Source: Terriglobia bacterium (lineage in GTDB: Bacteria > Acidobacteriota > Thermoanaerobaculia > Thermoanaerobaculales > Thermoanaerobaculaceae). From it: a stretch of DNA of 64,000 nt. Positions 18,235 through 26,230 of the stretch are shown piece by piece (the first letter of the stretch is position 1; each line of letters opens with the position of its first letter). The stretch covers positions 1 to 64,000 of the forward strand of contig JAIQFQ010000011.1 of assembly GCA_020073245.1 (NCBI GenBank). The letters run 5' to 3'. The notes beneath the pieces were generated by a model. The model searched no databases and was not told the origin of the DNA. It saw only the letters and a program-made list of their open reading frames with translations. Position numbers and translations under genes: made by a program.

Positions 18235-18531
18235 ATGGCGTCTGACTTCGAACTGTCACTCTTCGTTTTCGTGCTGGCGACGTTCCTCGGGCTGGAGGTA
18301 ATCCGGAAGGTTTCCCCGCTCCTCCACACGCCGCTGATGTCCCTGACGAACGCGATCTCCGCCATCGCGGTGGTGGGCTCGATCCTGGTTACCGGGCGCC
18401 AGGAGTCCACGCTCTCCACGGTCCTCGGCACCGCCGCTGTGACCTGCTCGATGATCAACATCGTCGGCGGTTACCTGATCACCTACAGGATGCTGAAGAT
18501 GTTCAAGAAGAGCGGCAAGGGCGCGAAATGA
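18235..18531 (+). CDS. pntAB: NAD(P) transhydrogenase subunit alpha, part 2 (membrane)
   Basis: A 98-aa integral membrane protein with three predicted helices (about 7-24, 36-53 and 60-85) and the conserved TPLMSLTNAISAI loop of domain II. It carries the alpha-chain part of the proton channel. It ends in KKSGKGAK and overlaps pntB by four bases (ATGA), which implies translational coupling. The start is ATG at 18235. Confidence 0.95.
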   Translation: MASDFELSLFVFVLATFLGLEVIRKVSPLLHTPLMSLTNAISAIAVVGSILVTGRQESTLSTVLGTAAVTCSMINIVGGYLITYRMLKMFKKSGKGAK

Positions 18532-19910
18532 TCAACACGATCATTCCTCTGGTCTACGTCGCCGCCGCGGCCTCGTTCATCCTCGCGCTGAAGTGGCTCT
18601 CGGCCGTGCAGACCGCGAGGCGGGGCGTGATCGGCGGCGTGCTCGGGATGGCGCTGGCGGTCGGGGGCACGCTGCTCAAGCCCGAGATCGTGAGCTACCA
18701 CTGGATCGCGGTGGCGTTCGTGCTCGGAGCCATCGTCGGCGTGCCGATGGCGATGATGCCCATGACCGCAGTGCCGCAGCGGACCGCGCTCTCGCACGCG
18801 TTCGGGGCCCTGGCCGCGGCGCTGGTCGGCACGGCCGAGTACTACCTGCGCACGCCGAAGATCGATGTCTTGACGATGGCGGGCCTGGCGGTGGAGGTGC
18901 TCCTCGGCTTTCTGACTTTCACTGCGTCGCTGATGGCATTCGGGAAGCTGCAGGAGATCCTCCCGACGCGGCCGATCACGTACCGCGGCCAGAACTTCGT
19001 GAACCTCACGCTGCTGGGCCTCGCCGCGGTCTCAGGCGTGGTGCTGGTGGCGGCGCCGGAGAGAACGTGGTTGTTCCCGGTGTTCGGCGCTCTGTCACTC
19101 GTCTTCGGTGTCCTGTTCATCATCCCGATCGGGGGCGCCGACATGCCCACGGTGATCTCGCTGCTGAACTCGTACGCGGGTCTCTCAGCCTGCGCGATGG
19201 GCTTCGTGCTCGACAACCACCTGCTGATCATCGCCGGCGCGCTCGACGGGTCCTCCGGCCTGATCCTGTCGATCATCATGTGCCGGGCGATGAACCGGTC
19301 GTTCGCCAACGTCCTGTTCGGCGCATTCGGGCAGGTCCATGCCTCAGCTGCAGGGGCGGAAGACCGAATCGTGCGCAGCGCGACCCCTGAGGAGGCCGCG
19401 CCGATCCTCGCCAACGCGGGCCTGGTGATCGTGGTGCCCGGCTACGGCATGGCGGTCGCGCAGGCGCAGCACAAGGTGAGGGAACTTTTCGACACCCTGA
19501 CCAAGCTCGGGGTCGAGGTGAGGTTCGCCATCCACCCGGTTGCCGGACGCATGCCGGGCCACATGAACGTACTGCTCGCCGAGGCGGACATCCCGTACGA
19601 CCGTATGTTCGCGATGGACGAGATCAACTCGGACTTCGCGCAGGCGGACGTCGCGCTGGTCATCGGCGCCAACGACGTCACCAACCCGGGTGCCCGTCAC
19701 GACAAGTCGAGCCCGATCTACGGCATGCCGATCCTCGACGTGGACAGGGCGCGCACCGTCATGGTGATCAAGCGCGGGATGAGCCCCGGCTTTGCCGGGA
19801 TCGACAACGAGCTCTACTACCTCGACCGCACCCTCATGGTGTTCGGCGACGCCAAGGCCGTGGTCGGGAGCCTGGTCAAGGAGATCGCCGCCGCCAACGG
19901 GATGCACTGA
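18528..19910 (+). CDS. pntB: NAD(P) transhydrogenase subunit beta
   Basis: This 460-aa subunit has about nine membrane helices (1-270), then the NADP(H)-binding domain III. Domain III motifs are VPGYGMAVAQAQHKV near residue 305, HPVAGRMPGHMNVLLAEA, VIGANDVTNPGA and IKRGMSPGFAGIDNELYY. With pntAA and pntAB it couples hydride transfer from NADH to NADP with proton entry, supplying NADPH. Length and motifs are normal. A composite repeat follows the stop codon. Confidence 0.96.
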   Translation: MINTIIPLVYVAAAASFILALKWLSAVQTARRGVIGGVLGMALAVGGTLLKPEIVSYHWIAVAFVLGAIVGVPMAMMPMTAVPQRTALSHAFGALAAALVGTAEYYLRTPKIDVLTMAGLAVEVLLGFLTFTASLMAFGKLQEILPTRPITYRGQNFVNLTLLGLAAVSGVVLVAAPERTWLFPVFGALSLVFGVLFIIPIGGADMPTVISLLNSYAGLSACAMGFVLDNHLLIIAGALDGSSGLILSIIMCRAMNRSFANVLFGAFGQVHASAAGAEDRIVRSATPEEAAPILANAGLVIVVPGYGMAVAQAQHKVRELFDTLTKLGVEVRFAIHPVAGRMPGHMNVLLAEADIPYDRMFAMDEINSDFAQADVALVIGANDVTNPGARHDKSSPIYGMPILDVDRARTVMVIKRGMSPGFAGIDNELYYLDRTLMVFGDAKAVVGSLVKEIAAANGMH

Positions 19911-19974
19911 GCGGCCCTGTTCCGACGCGTGGGAGCAGCGGAGGAGCAGAGGGGCGGAAAAGCAGGGGAGCAAG

Positions 19975-20155
19975 GACCGTTCGAAGGTTCGCACGCTCGA
20001 AAGTTCGCAAGTTCGGCCAGAACCGGTGACGGGTCAAACGTAAAAGGGCAAACGTAAAAGGGACGGCCACTACCGCGAACGCGGTCGATCCCGGTTGCTT
20101 CGTTGTCCGTTTGACGTCTTACCTTTCCCCATTTACATTTTCACGGGACCCTCTG
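19975..20155. repeat. Composite inverted repeat (copy f), core inverted
   Basis: The left flank has CGTTCGAAGGTTCGCACG and the left arm GGTCAAACGTAAAAGGGC (from about 20032). The right arm has TCCGTTTGACGTCTTACC (from about 20107). The core, CGCGAACGCGGTCGATCCC then GGTTGCTTCGTTG, is the reverse complement of the core in copies e and g (their CGAAGCAACC appears here as GGTTGCTTCG). It lies between two genes in the same direction. Confidence 0.85.
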
Positions 20156-20200
20156 CGCCCCCCCATCCCGCACACCTGCGAGTCCGGGTACACTTACGCA

Positions 20201-20635
20201 ATGAGCAGGGTGTCGTGGGACCGCTACTTCATGAACCTGGCCGTCGAGGCCGCCACGCGCTCGACCTGCCCCAGGAAGAGCGTCGGGGCCCTCGTCGTGC
20301 GGGACAAGGCCATCCTCGCCACGGGGTACAACGGCTCGATCCGGGGCCTCGAGCACTGCACCGAGGTCGGCTGTCTGATGGACAACGGCCACTGCGTGCG
20401 GACGGTGCACGCTGAGGCGAACGCGCTCCTGCAGGCGGCGCGGCACGGCGTGAGCATCGACGGCGCCGACATCTATGTCACCGCATCACCGTGCTGGGAC
20501 TGTTTCAAGCTCATCGCCAACGCGGGGATCGCCCGGGTGCTGTACGGCGAGTTCTACCGGGACGAGCGCATCGGGGAGTTCGCCCTGAAGGCCGGGATCG
20601 AGTTCGTACACCTGGGTCTGGAGGAGGAGCAATGA
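20201..20635 (+). CDS. dCMP deaminase-family protein
   Basis: A 144-aa zinc deaminase of the cytidine/deoxycytidylate type. The zinc and proton-transfer motif HAEANALLQAA and the second motif SPCWDCFKLI are intact. The likely reaction is dCMP to dUMP for thymidylate synthesis, as in ComEB-like proteins. The ATG at 20201 (MSRVSWDRYFM) fits the family start; the upstream extension runs into repeat DNA. It overlaps pfkA by four bases. Confidence 0.88.
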   Translation: MSRVSWDRYFMNLAVEAATRSTCPRKSVGALVVRDKAILATGYNGSIRGLEHCTEVGCLMDNGHCVRTVHAEANALLQAARHGVSIDGADIYVTASPCWDCFKLIANAGIARVLYGEFYRDERIGEFALKAGIEFVHLGLEEEQ

Positions 20636-21759
20636 CTGCCGTTCGACGTGTCGGAGTCCTCACCGGCGGGGGCGACGCTCCCGGGCTGAACGCCGTCATC
20701 CGTGCTGTGGTCCGCTCGTGCAAGGTTGCCCACAACGTGAACGTCATGGGCATATCGGAGGGGTTCATCGGTCTCGTCGAGATGAAGGTCCGCGAGCTCA
20801 CCATGGCGGACGCGTCCGGCCTCCTTGTTCGAGGCGGAACGATCCTGGGGACGACCAACCGAGGCAATCCGTTCCGCTACGCGTACCGGCGGCCGGACGG
20901 CGTTGAGGAGCTGGTGGACGCTTCCGGCACCGCCAAGAAGAACATCGAGAAGCTCGGCCTCGACTGCCTGATCGTCATCGGAGGGGACGGCTCACTTTCG
21001 ATCGGCGAGCGGTTCTGGCGTGAGCTCGGCATCCCCGTGGTGGGCGTGCCCAAGACCATCGACAACGACCTGTTCGCCACGGAGTTCACGTTCGGTTTCG
21101 CGACCGCCCTCGAGTCCGCCACCTGGGCCCTCGACTGCCTGCACACGACCGCCGAGAGCCACCACCGCGTCATGCTCCTGGAGGTGATGGGCCGCGAGGC
21201 CGGGTGGATCGCCCTCCACGCCGGCCTCGCCGGCGGAGGCGACGTGGTCCTGATCCCGGAGATCCCGTTCAAGTTCGAGCCGCTGATGGCCAAGTTCCGC
21301 GCGCGCGAGCGGCGGGGACGGCCTTTCTCCCTCGTGGTCGTCGCGGAGGGCGCGGCCCCGGAAGGCGGCGCACAGGTCTTCGCGGGTGAGGACGCGGTGA
21401 CGGGGTGGAAGCGCCTTGGCGGCGTCTCGTACCAGATCGCCCGCGAGATCGAGAACCGAGGCGGCTACGAGGTGCGCGCCACGGTGCTCGGCCACATCCA
21501 GCGCGGCGGCACACCGGTCCCGTGGGATCGGATCCTCGCGACCCGCTTCGGCGTGGAGGCGGTGCGCCTCGCCGTGAGCGGCAAGTTCGGGCACATGGTC
21601 GCCCTGCGGGGGGACAGGATCGTCTCGGTGCCGCTCGCGGACGCGATCGGCCACCTCAAGCGGGTGGATCCGAACTGCCAGATCGTCCAGTCGGCCCGCT
21701 CGATCGGCATCGTCTTCGGTGACGAGGATCCGGAGACCGTCGACCGCTCCGAGGGCTGA
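20632..21759 (+). CDS. pfkA: 6-phosphofructokinase
   Basis: This 375-aa enzyme phosphorylates fructose 6-phosphate. Motifs are GGGDAPGLNAV at the N-terminus, GGDGS at 117-121, PKTIDND at 140-146 (catalytic base Asp144), and MGREAGWIA. Gly120 is the residue of ATP-dependent enzymes, but Lys141 is the residue usual in PPi-dependent enzymes and in some ATP-dependent group III ones. The phosphoryl donor is therefore not certain, with ATP more likely. The start overlaps the stop of the deaminase gene (ATGA). Confidence 0.92.
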   Translation: MTAVRRVGVLTGGGDAPGLNAVIRAVVRSCKVAHNVNVMGISEGFIGLVEMKVRELTMADASGLLVRGGTILGTTNRGNPFRYAYRRPDGVEELVDASGTAKKNIEKLGLDCLIVIGGDGSLSIGERFWRELGIPVVGVPKTIDNDLFATEFTFGFATALESATWALDCLHTTAESHHRVMLLEVMGREAGWIALHAGLAGGGDVVLIPEIPFKFEPLMAKFRARERRGRPFSLVVVAEGAAPEGGAQVFAGEDAVTGWKRLGGVSYQIAREIENRGGYEVRATVLGHIQRGGTPVPWDRILATRFGVEAVRLAVSGKFGHMVALRGDRIVSVPLADAIGHLKRVDPNCQIVQSARSIGIVFGDEDPETVDRSEG

Positions 21760-21767
21760 GCCGGCCA

Positions 21768-22361
21768 GTGGACGTCGGCGCGACGTTGTTGGATCTCGGC
21801 AGTGTGGAGCTGCCCCTCGATGCGACACGGCTCTTCGGCGGTTCCCGCCCGGTTGAGGCCGAGCTCGGTGTTGGAAAGGGCCGGTTCCTGTTGGCCTGGG
21901 CTGCCAGGCACCCTGAGGTCGGGTTCATCGGCGTGGAGCGGGCCCGCAAGTATCTGGAGTTGACTGCGATCCGCTCTGCCAGAGCCGGCCTCACAAACGT
22001 GCGGCTCGTGCACTCGACCGCCGAGGATCTCGTTTTCCGTTGCGTGCGTCCCGGGACTCTGGCCGCGCTGCACATCTATTTCCCCGACCCGTGGCCGAAG
22101 AGACGACACCACAAGCGGCGCTTCTTCCACCCGGAGAACGTCGCGCGCCTGGCGGCGGTGCTCGCGCCCAGCGGGGTCCTGAGGATCAAGACCGACCATG
22201 CGGGCTACGCGGCCGTGATCGCCGAGGTGCTCGCCGCCGAGCCGCGGTTGGCGCCGATCGCGGTCGCGGAGGCGTTCGAGGAGATCCCCGCGTCCAACTT
22301 CGAGATCAAGTACGCGCGAGAGGCGCGCGCGGTGCATCGCTTCGCGTACTGCAGGGTCTAA
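21768..22361 (+). CDS. trmB: tRNA (guanine-N7-)-methyltransferase
   Basis: A 197-aa AdoMet-dependent enzyme that makes m7G46 in tRNA. The AdoMet loop is ELGVGKGRFLLAWA, followed by GVERARKYL and the family signature YFPDPWPKRRHHKRR near residues 103-117. The C-terminal FEIKYAREARAV also fits. The start is GTG at 21768, eight bases after the pfkA stop; I see no strong ribosome site, so coupling to pfkA is likely. Confidence 0.93.
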   Translation: MDVGATLLDLGSVELPLDATRLFGGSRPVEAELGVGKGRFLLAWAARHPEVGFIGVERARKYLELTAIRSARAGLTNVRLVHSTAEDLVFRCVRPGTLAALHIYFPDPWPKRRHHKRRFFHPENVARLAAVLAPSGVLRIKTDHAGYAAVIAEVLAAEPRLAPIAVAEAFEEIPASNFEIKYAREARAVHRFAYCRV

Positions 22362-22384
22362 ACTATCGGGCGCAGAGTCCTGGG

Positions 22385-22575
22385 GAGGCGTTCGAAGGTT
22401 CTTCTGAACGGGTAAAAGGGGAAAGGTCAAAAGTCAAAGGGAAGACGAAGCAACCGAGGCTGAACGCCGTCGTGGTAGTGTTCGTCCCTCTTACATTTCC
22501 CGTTTCACGTTTGACCTTTGAGACATTCTTGAGAACCTGCGAACATTCGAACGTGTGGACCTTCGAATGGTTGTG
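22385..22575. repeat. Composite inverted repeat (copy g)
   Basis: The left arm is GGTAAAAGGGGAAAGGTC (from about 22411) with AAAGGGAAGACGAAGCAACC. The core has CGAGGCTGAACGCCGTCGTGG. The right arm is GTCCCTCTTACATTTCCC and GTTTCACGTTTGACC. The right flank is GAACCTGCGAACATTCGAAC. It lies between trmB and larC, both on the plus strand. Confidence 0.9.
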
Positions 22576-22589
22576 GTGGGAGGCTCTAG

Positions 22590-23783
22590 ATGACCAAGGT
22601 GCTGTACATCGACCCGTTCGGCGGCGCCGCTGGCGACATGCTACTGGGTGCGCTGCTCGATCTGGGTGCCCCACGGGATCGCTTCGACGCCGTGCTGGCC
22701 GGGCTCCACCTCGAGGGGTGGAGCCTCGAAACCAGTCGGAGCCGGCAGAAGGGGTTCGCCGGCACGCGCGCGACCGTGCAGGTGTTGGCCGAGACGCAAC
22801 CGGCCCGGCTTCTCCGCGACGTGGAAGAGCTCCTCGGCCGTGCCGAGCTGCCCGAGAACGTTCGGTCTCGGGCGGTCGCTGCGTTCCGCCGGCTCTTCGA
22901 GGCCGAGGCGGAGGTTCACGGCGTACCGCTGGAGCAGGCGCACCTCCATGAGTTGGCGGCGGTCGACGCCGTGATCGACATCGTCGGCACCTGCTCGGCC
23001 GTGGAATTGTTGGAGGTCGACCGCGTCGTGTGCGGACCGGTTCCGGTTGGCTCCGGGACCGTCGAGACGGCGCACGGGCTGCTCCCCGTGCCTCCGCCGG
23101 CGGTGGCCCGCCTTCTCAAGGGCGTGCCACTGGCCGCCCACACGGCGGATGGTGAAATGACGACGCCGACGGGCGCCACCCTGCTGACCACCCTCGCAGA
23201 GTCGTTCGGGCCCCTTCCGGGCGGCACCATCCTCGGGGTTGGTGTCGGGCTCGGCACGCGCGTGTTCGATGGATTCCCCAACATCCTACGGGCGTTCCTC
23301 CTCGAGGTGCGGGAGGAGCGCCCGGCGGCGCGGGCACTTGTGCTGGTCGAGGCAACTGTGGACGACGTGACGGGAGAGGCGCTCGGCACCCATCTGGAGC
23401 GCCTGCGCGAGGCGGGCGCGTTCGACGCGTGGTGCCTGACCGGGACCGGCCGCAAGGGGCGGCCCGTGGCCGAGGTGCGCGCCCTGGTGGAGGCTTCTGG
23501 CGTCGGCGCGGTCACCGCGGCGATGTTCGCGGAGGGGATCACGCTGGGGGTCCGGCTCGTGGAGTGCACCCGGCCCGAGTTGGATCGCCGGACGGTCGAG
23601 GTCGCCACGCCCTACGGCCCGATCCACGTCAAGGTCGCGATCTTCTCCGGGTGTGTCGTGTCGGCCAAGCCCGAACACGACGAATGCGTGGCGGCCGCAC
23701 GGAAGGCGGGCGTGAGCGTGGCGACTGTGAGCGACGCGGCCCGCGTCGCCGGGCCGCGCATCGGCGCGCCGCAGGGGGGCTGA
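22590..23783 (+). CDS. larC: Nickel-pincer cofactor biosynthesis protein (nickel insertion)
   Basis: A 397-aa LarC-family protein, which inserts nickel into the pyridinium-bisthiocarboxylate pincer cofactor used by LarA-type racemases. Family features are DPFGGAAGDMLLGALLDLG at the start, HLHELAAVDAVIDIVG, GLLPVPPPAVARLL and the Ni-binding C-terminal part near VKVAIFSGCVVSAKPEHDE. The frame is single and uninterrupted, unlike Lactiplantibacillus plantarum larC, which needs a ribosomal frameshift. No larA, larB or larE is in the window. The ATG at 22590 has GGGAGG upstream. Confidence 0.9.
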   Translation: MTKVLYIDPFGGAAGDMLLGALLDLGAPRDRFDAVLAGLHLEGWSLETSRSRQKGFAGTRATVQVLAETQPARLLRDVEELLGRAELPENVRSRAVAAFRRLFEAEAEVHGVPLEQAHLHELAAVDAVIDIVGTCSAVELLEVDRVVCGPVPVGSGTVETAHGLLPVPPPAVARLLKGVPLAAHTADGEMTTPTGATLLTTLAESFGPLPGGTILGVGVGLGTRVFDGFPNILRAFLLEVREERPAARALVLVEATVDDVTGEALGTHLERLREAGAFDAWCLTGTGRKGRPVAEVRALVEASGVGAVTAAMFAEGITLGVRLVECTRPELDRRTVEVATPYGPIHVKVAIFSGCVVSAKPEHDECVAAARKAGVSVATVSDAARVAGPRIGAPQGG

Positions 23784-23785
23784 GC

Positions 23786-24292
23786 ATGGACACCAGGTAC
23801 GGCTTCGCGGTGCAGGCGATCCAGGCCATCCTCGCGCCGGCCATCATGGTCTCGGCGTGCGGCCTGCTGCTTCTGGGACTGCTGAACCGGTACACGGTGA
23901 TCATGTCCCGGATCCGGGCGCTCAGCGAGGAGCGCCGCCGGCTGCTGCACGCCACGACGCCGCCGGCGGAGGCGGAACCCGTGGAGGTTGCGAGGCTCGC
24001 GAGCGTGCTCCGACAGCTCACGGACCTGTTGGACCGGGTCCGCCTCCTGCGCAACGCGGTGATGTGCCAGGTCGGGGCTGTCGGCTGCTTCGTCCTGACT
24101 TCGCTCCTTCTCGGCCTGAGGGTCTCGGGCCCGGAGTGGACGATCGTCATCCACCCGCTGCCGGTGTTCGTGGTGGGGATGGGTGTGCTGTTCGCCGGCG
24201 TTGTGTTCGAGGGGACCGACGTGATGAGGGCCTACCGCACGATCCGGATCGAGGTCGGTGAGCTCCCCGCGGAGAGCGCCCGAAGAACCTGA
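23786..24292 (+). CDS. DUF2721-family membrane protein
   Basis: A 168-aa membrane protein. A first helix lies near residues 10-35 (AILAPAIMVSACGLLLLGL), followed by the conserved NRYTVIMSRIRALSEERRRL, a charged middle, and two helices near 90-115 and 120-145. It fits the DUF2721 family of unknown function. It starts two bases after larC stops, so both are probably co-transcribed; a shared function is not known. Confidence 0.75.
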   Translation: MDTRYGFAVQAIQAILAPAIMVSACGLLLLGLLNRYTVIMSRIRALSEERRRLLHATTPPAEAEPVEVARLASVLRQLTDLLDRVRLLRNAVMCQVGAVGCFVLTSLLLGLRVSGPEWTIVIHPLPVFVVGMGVLFAGVVFEGTDVMRAYRTIRIEVGELPAESARRT

Positions 24293-24295
24293 CGG

Positions 24296-24472
24296 CGAGG
24301 TTCGAAAGTTCGCCAGCAAGGTGAAACGTCAAAGGGGAAAGGTCAAAGGGAAGACAAAGCACTCAAGGCCGACCGCCATCGTGGTCGTCCCTTTTGCGTT
24401 TCCCCTTTTACGTTTCACGCAGTTGCCGACTCTGAACGAACCTGTGAACCTGCGAACCTGGGAACGGGCGCT
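24296..24472. repeat. Composite inverted repeat (copy h)
   Basis: The left arm is AAACGTCAAAGGGGAAAGG (from about 24323), then TCAAAGGGAAGACAAAGCAC. The core has GGCCGACCGCCATCGTGG. The right arm is GTCGTCCCTTTTGCGTTTCC. The right flank is GAACCTGTGAACCTGCGAAC. It lies between convergent genes and touches the stop codon of the NDUFA9-like gene. Confidence 0.9.
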
Positions 24473-25412
24473 ATGCCTTGCGCAGCCACGTCGGCCCCTC
24501 GAAGCGGGCGCGGGGGACGTCAAAGACGAGGACGGCTGTCCGGGTGTCGCAGGTCGAGCCCTCGAGCAGCATCGTGAGCTGGTCGCGGGTAATGGGCGCG
24601 CCGGGGAAGTGCTGAATGGCGGAGACCAGCGCGCGGGCTATCCCGAGCGGAATGTGGACAAGCGTCCGCCGCACGCCGAGCGCGCGGGCGACGCGGTGGA
24701 CCACCTCATCGAAGGTGAGGGCCTCCGGGCCGCCGAGTTCGTAGGTTTGCTTGATCGTGGTCGGATCGTCGAGCGCCGCCAGGAAGCAGTGGACGACCTC
24801 CGCGAGCGAGATCGGCTGCAACCGGTAGGTCCCGTCGCCGAAAACGGGGAACAGCGGGAGACGCTTGACCAGGGGCGCCAGGGCACCGGTGAAGCCGTCG
24901 CCCGGTCCGAAGATGGGCGCGGGGCGGAAGATCGTCCAGTCGAGGCCCGAGGCGCGCACGGTCTGCTCGGCCTCCCACTTGGTCCGGTGGTACGGGGTAG
25001 TGGCTCCCTCGCGGGCCCCCAGCGCCGACATGTGCACCAACCGCCGGATCCCGATCTCGTGGCACGCCGCGAGCACGCGCTCGGTCGCACATCGGTGCGC
25101 ACGCTCGAACGTCGCGCCGGCGCCCGGATCCTCCTTGAGGATCCCCACGAGGTGGATCGCGGCGGTGCACCCGCCGCACCAGCGCTGCCACCCATCGTCG
25201 GCCACATCGGTCGCCACCTGGATCACACCGGAGTCGGCATCGTCGGAACGGAGGTTTCTCGAGAGGGCTACGACCTCCCAGCCTTGGTGGAGGAGTTCGC
25301 GGCGCAGCTCGCGTCCCACGAACCCCCGCGCACCGGTCAGCAGCACCCTTCGCCGCGGCTGCGGCGCCGTGTGGTTGGGAGGGCTCTGATGGGGAGGCCT
25401 TGCCGTCTGCAC
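24471..25412 (-). CDS. NDUFA9-like NAD(P)-binding SDR protein
   Basis: A 313-aa extended/atypical SDR. The dinucleotide motif is LLTGARGFVGREL near residues 24-36, with AIHLVGIL after strand 4 and YHRTKWEAEQ as the modified active-site region. It resembles the complex I NDUFA9-subunit family (nucleoside-diphosphate-sugar epimerase-like). Its role in bacteria is unclear; quinone or NAD(P) sensing is possible. The GTG at 25412 is the only available start before the fold. It is divergent from the LpxH-like gene with only about 20 bp between. Confidence 0.78.
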   Translation of the reverse strand: MQTARPPHQSPPNHTAPQPRRRVLLTGARGFVGRELRRELLHQGWEVVALSRNLRSDDADSGVIQVATDVADDGWQRWCGGCTAAIHLVGILKEDPGAGATFERAHRCATERVLAACHEIGIRRLVHMSALGAREGATTPYHRTKWEAEQTVRASGLDWTIFRPAPIFGPGDGFTGALAPLVKRLPLFPVFGDGTYRLQPISLAEVVHCFLAALDDPTTIKQTYELGGPEALTFDEVVHRVARALGVRRTLVHIPLGIARALVSAIQHFPGAPITRDQLTMLLEGSTCDTRTAVLVFDVPRARFEGPTWLRKA

Positions 25413-25433
25413 CTTCCACCTCTGAACCTGCGA

Positions 25434-26228
25434 ATGCTAGCATGGCCCGTGCTGCGCGCCGTCCTTGCGGATCTCCATGTCGGGCAAGGCCCAGGCGACA
25501 TCGAACGGTTCGTCTCCTCGGTCGCCGGACTGCGGCAACGCGGTGCGAACGAGGTCGTAATCCTCGGGGACCTGTTCCGTGCTCTGGTGGGTTTCCCTCG
25601 TTTTTGGGACGACACCGTGCGACGTGGGCTCGGCGAGCTGGCCTCGCTGCGCCGCGACGGCACGCGGGTCGTGCTGGTCGAGGGGAACCGCGATTTCTTC
25701 CTCGACGCCCCGGATCTCAACCCGTTTCGCGATGCGGCCGGGACGGTGCACTCGTTCGTCGCGGGCGGGAGGCGGTTCCTGCTCGAGCACGGCGACTTGA
25801 TCAACCATGCCGACCGCTGGTACCGGTTCTGGCGGACGGTGTCCAAGAGCGGGCCCGCACGGTTGTGGGCTCGGCTGCTGCCGAGGCGTCTAGCGCAGCG
25901 CATCGTGCTCGGAACCGAGTCGCGCTTGCGGGAGACCAACTTCACCTACCGGCGCGAGTTGCCGATTGCGGACCTGACTGCCGCAGCGCAGATGCACTTC
26001 GCCGCGGGCGTGGACGTCGTTCTCTGGGGTCACTTTCACCGGTCGTGGATGCTGAAGCGGGGCGACCGGGAGGCCCACGTGGTGCCGGGGTGGCTCGAGA
26101 CGGGTACGGTGGTGTGGATCGGCGACGACGGCAACCCCGTCATCGAGGCCGCGGAAACCGCCCAAATCGTTGACAGTTCTTCCTGTTCGTGGTACCAAGG
26201 ACACGAGGGCATGCCTGACGCGAGGTGA
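25434..26228 (+). CDS. Metallophosphoesterase, probable UDP-2,3-diacylglucosamine diphosphatase (LpxH-like)
   Basis: A 264-aa calcineurin-like phosphoesterase. Metal ligands are visible: ADLHVG (Asp13, His15), GDLF (Asp46), GNRD (Asn85), EHGD and WGHFHRS. The layout and length match LpxH, which cleaves UDP-diacylglucosamine to lipid X in lipid A synthesis. Other phosphoesterases of this fold cannot be excluded. The start is ATG at 25434 or GTG at 25449. The long open frame upstream of it, to 24258, is antisense to the SDR gene and is not coding. The stop is next to the following gene. Confidence 0.7.
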   Translation: MLAWPVLRAVLADLHVGQGPGDIERFVSSVAGLRQRGANEVVILGDLFRALVGFPRFWDDTVRRGLGELASLRRDGTRVVLVEGNRDFFLDAPDLNPFRDAAGTVHSFVAGGRRFLLEHGDLINHADRWYRFWRTVSKSGPARLWARLLPRRLAQRIVLGTESRLRETNFTYRRELPIADLTAAAQMHFAAGVDVVLWGHFHRSWMLKRGDREAHVVPGWLETGTVVWIGDDGNPVIEAAETAQIVDSSSCSWYQGHEGMPDAR

Positions 26229-26230
26229 AT

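Noticed and set aside
24258-25433. N-terminal 390 residues of a 656-aa frame continuous with the LpxH-like gene
   Set aside because: This part is antisense to the SDR gene and includes composite repeat h; the real phosphoesterase starts near 25434.
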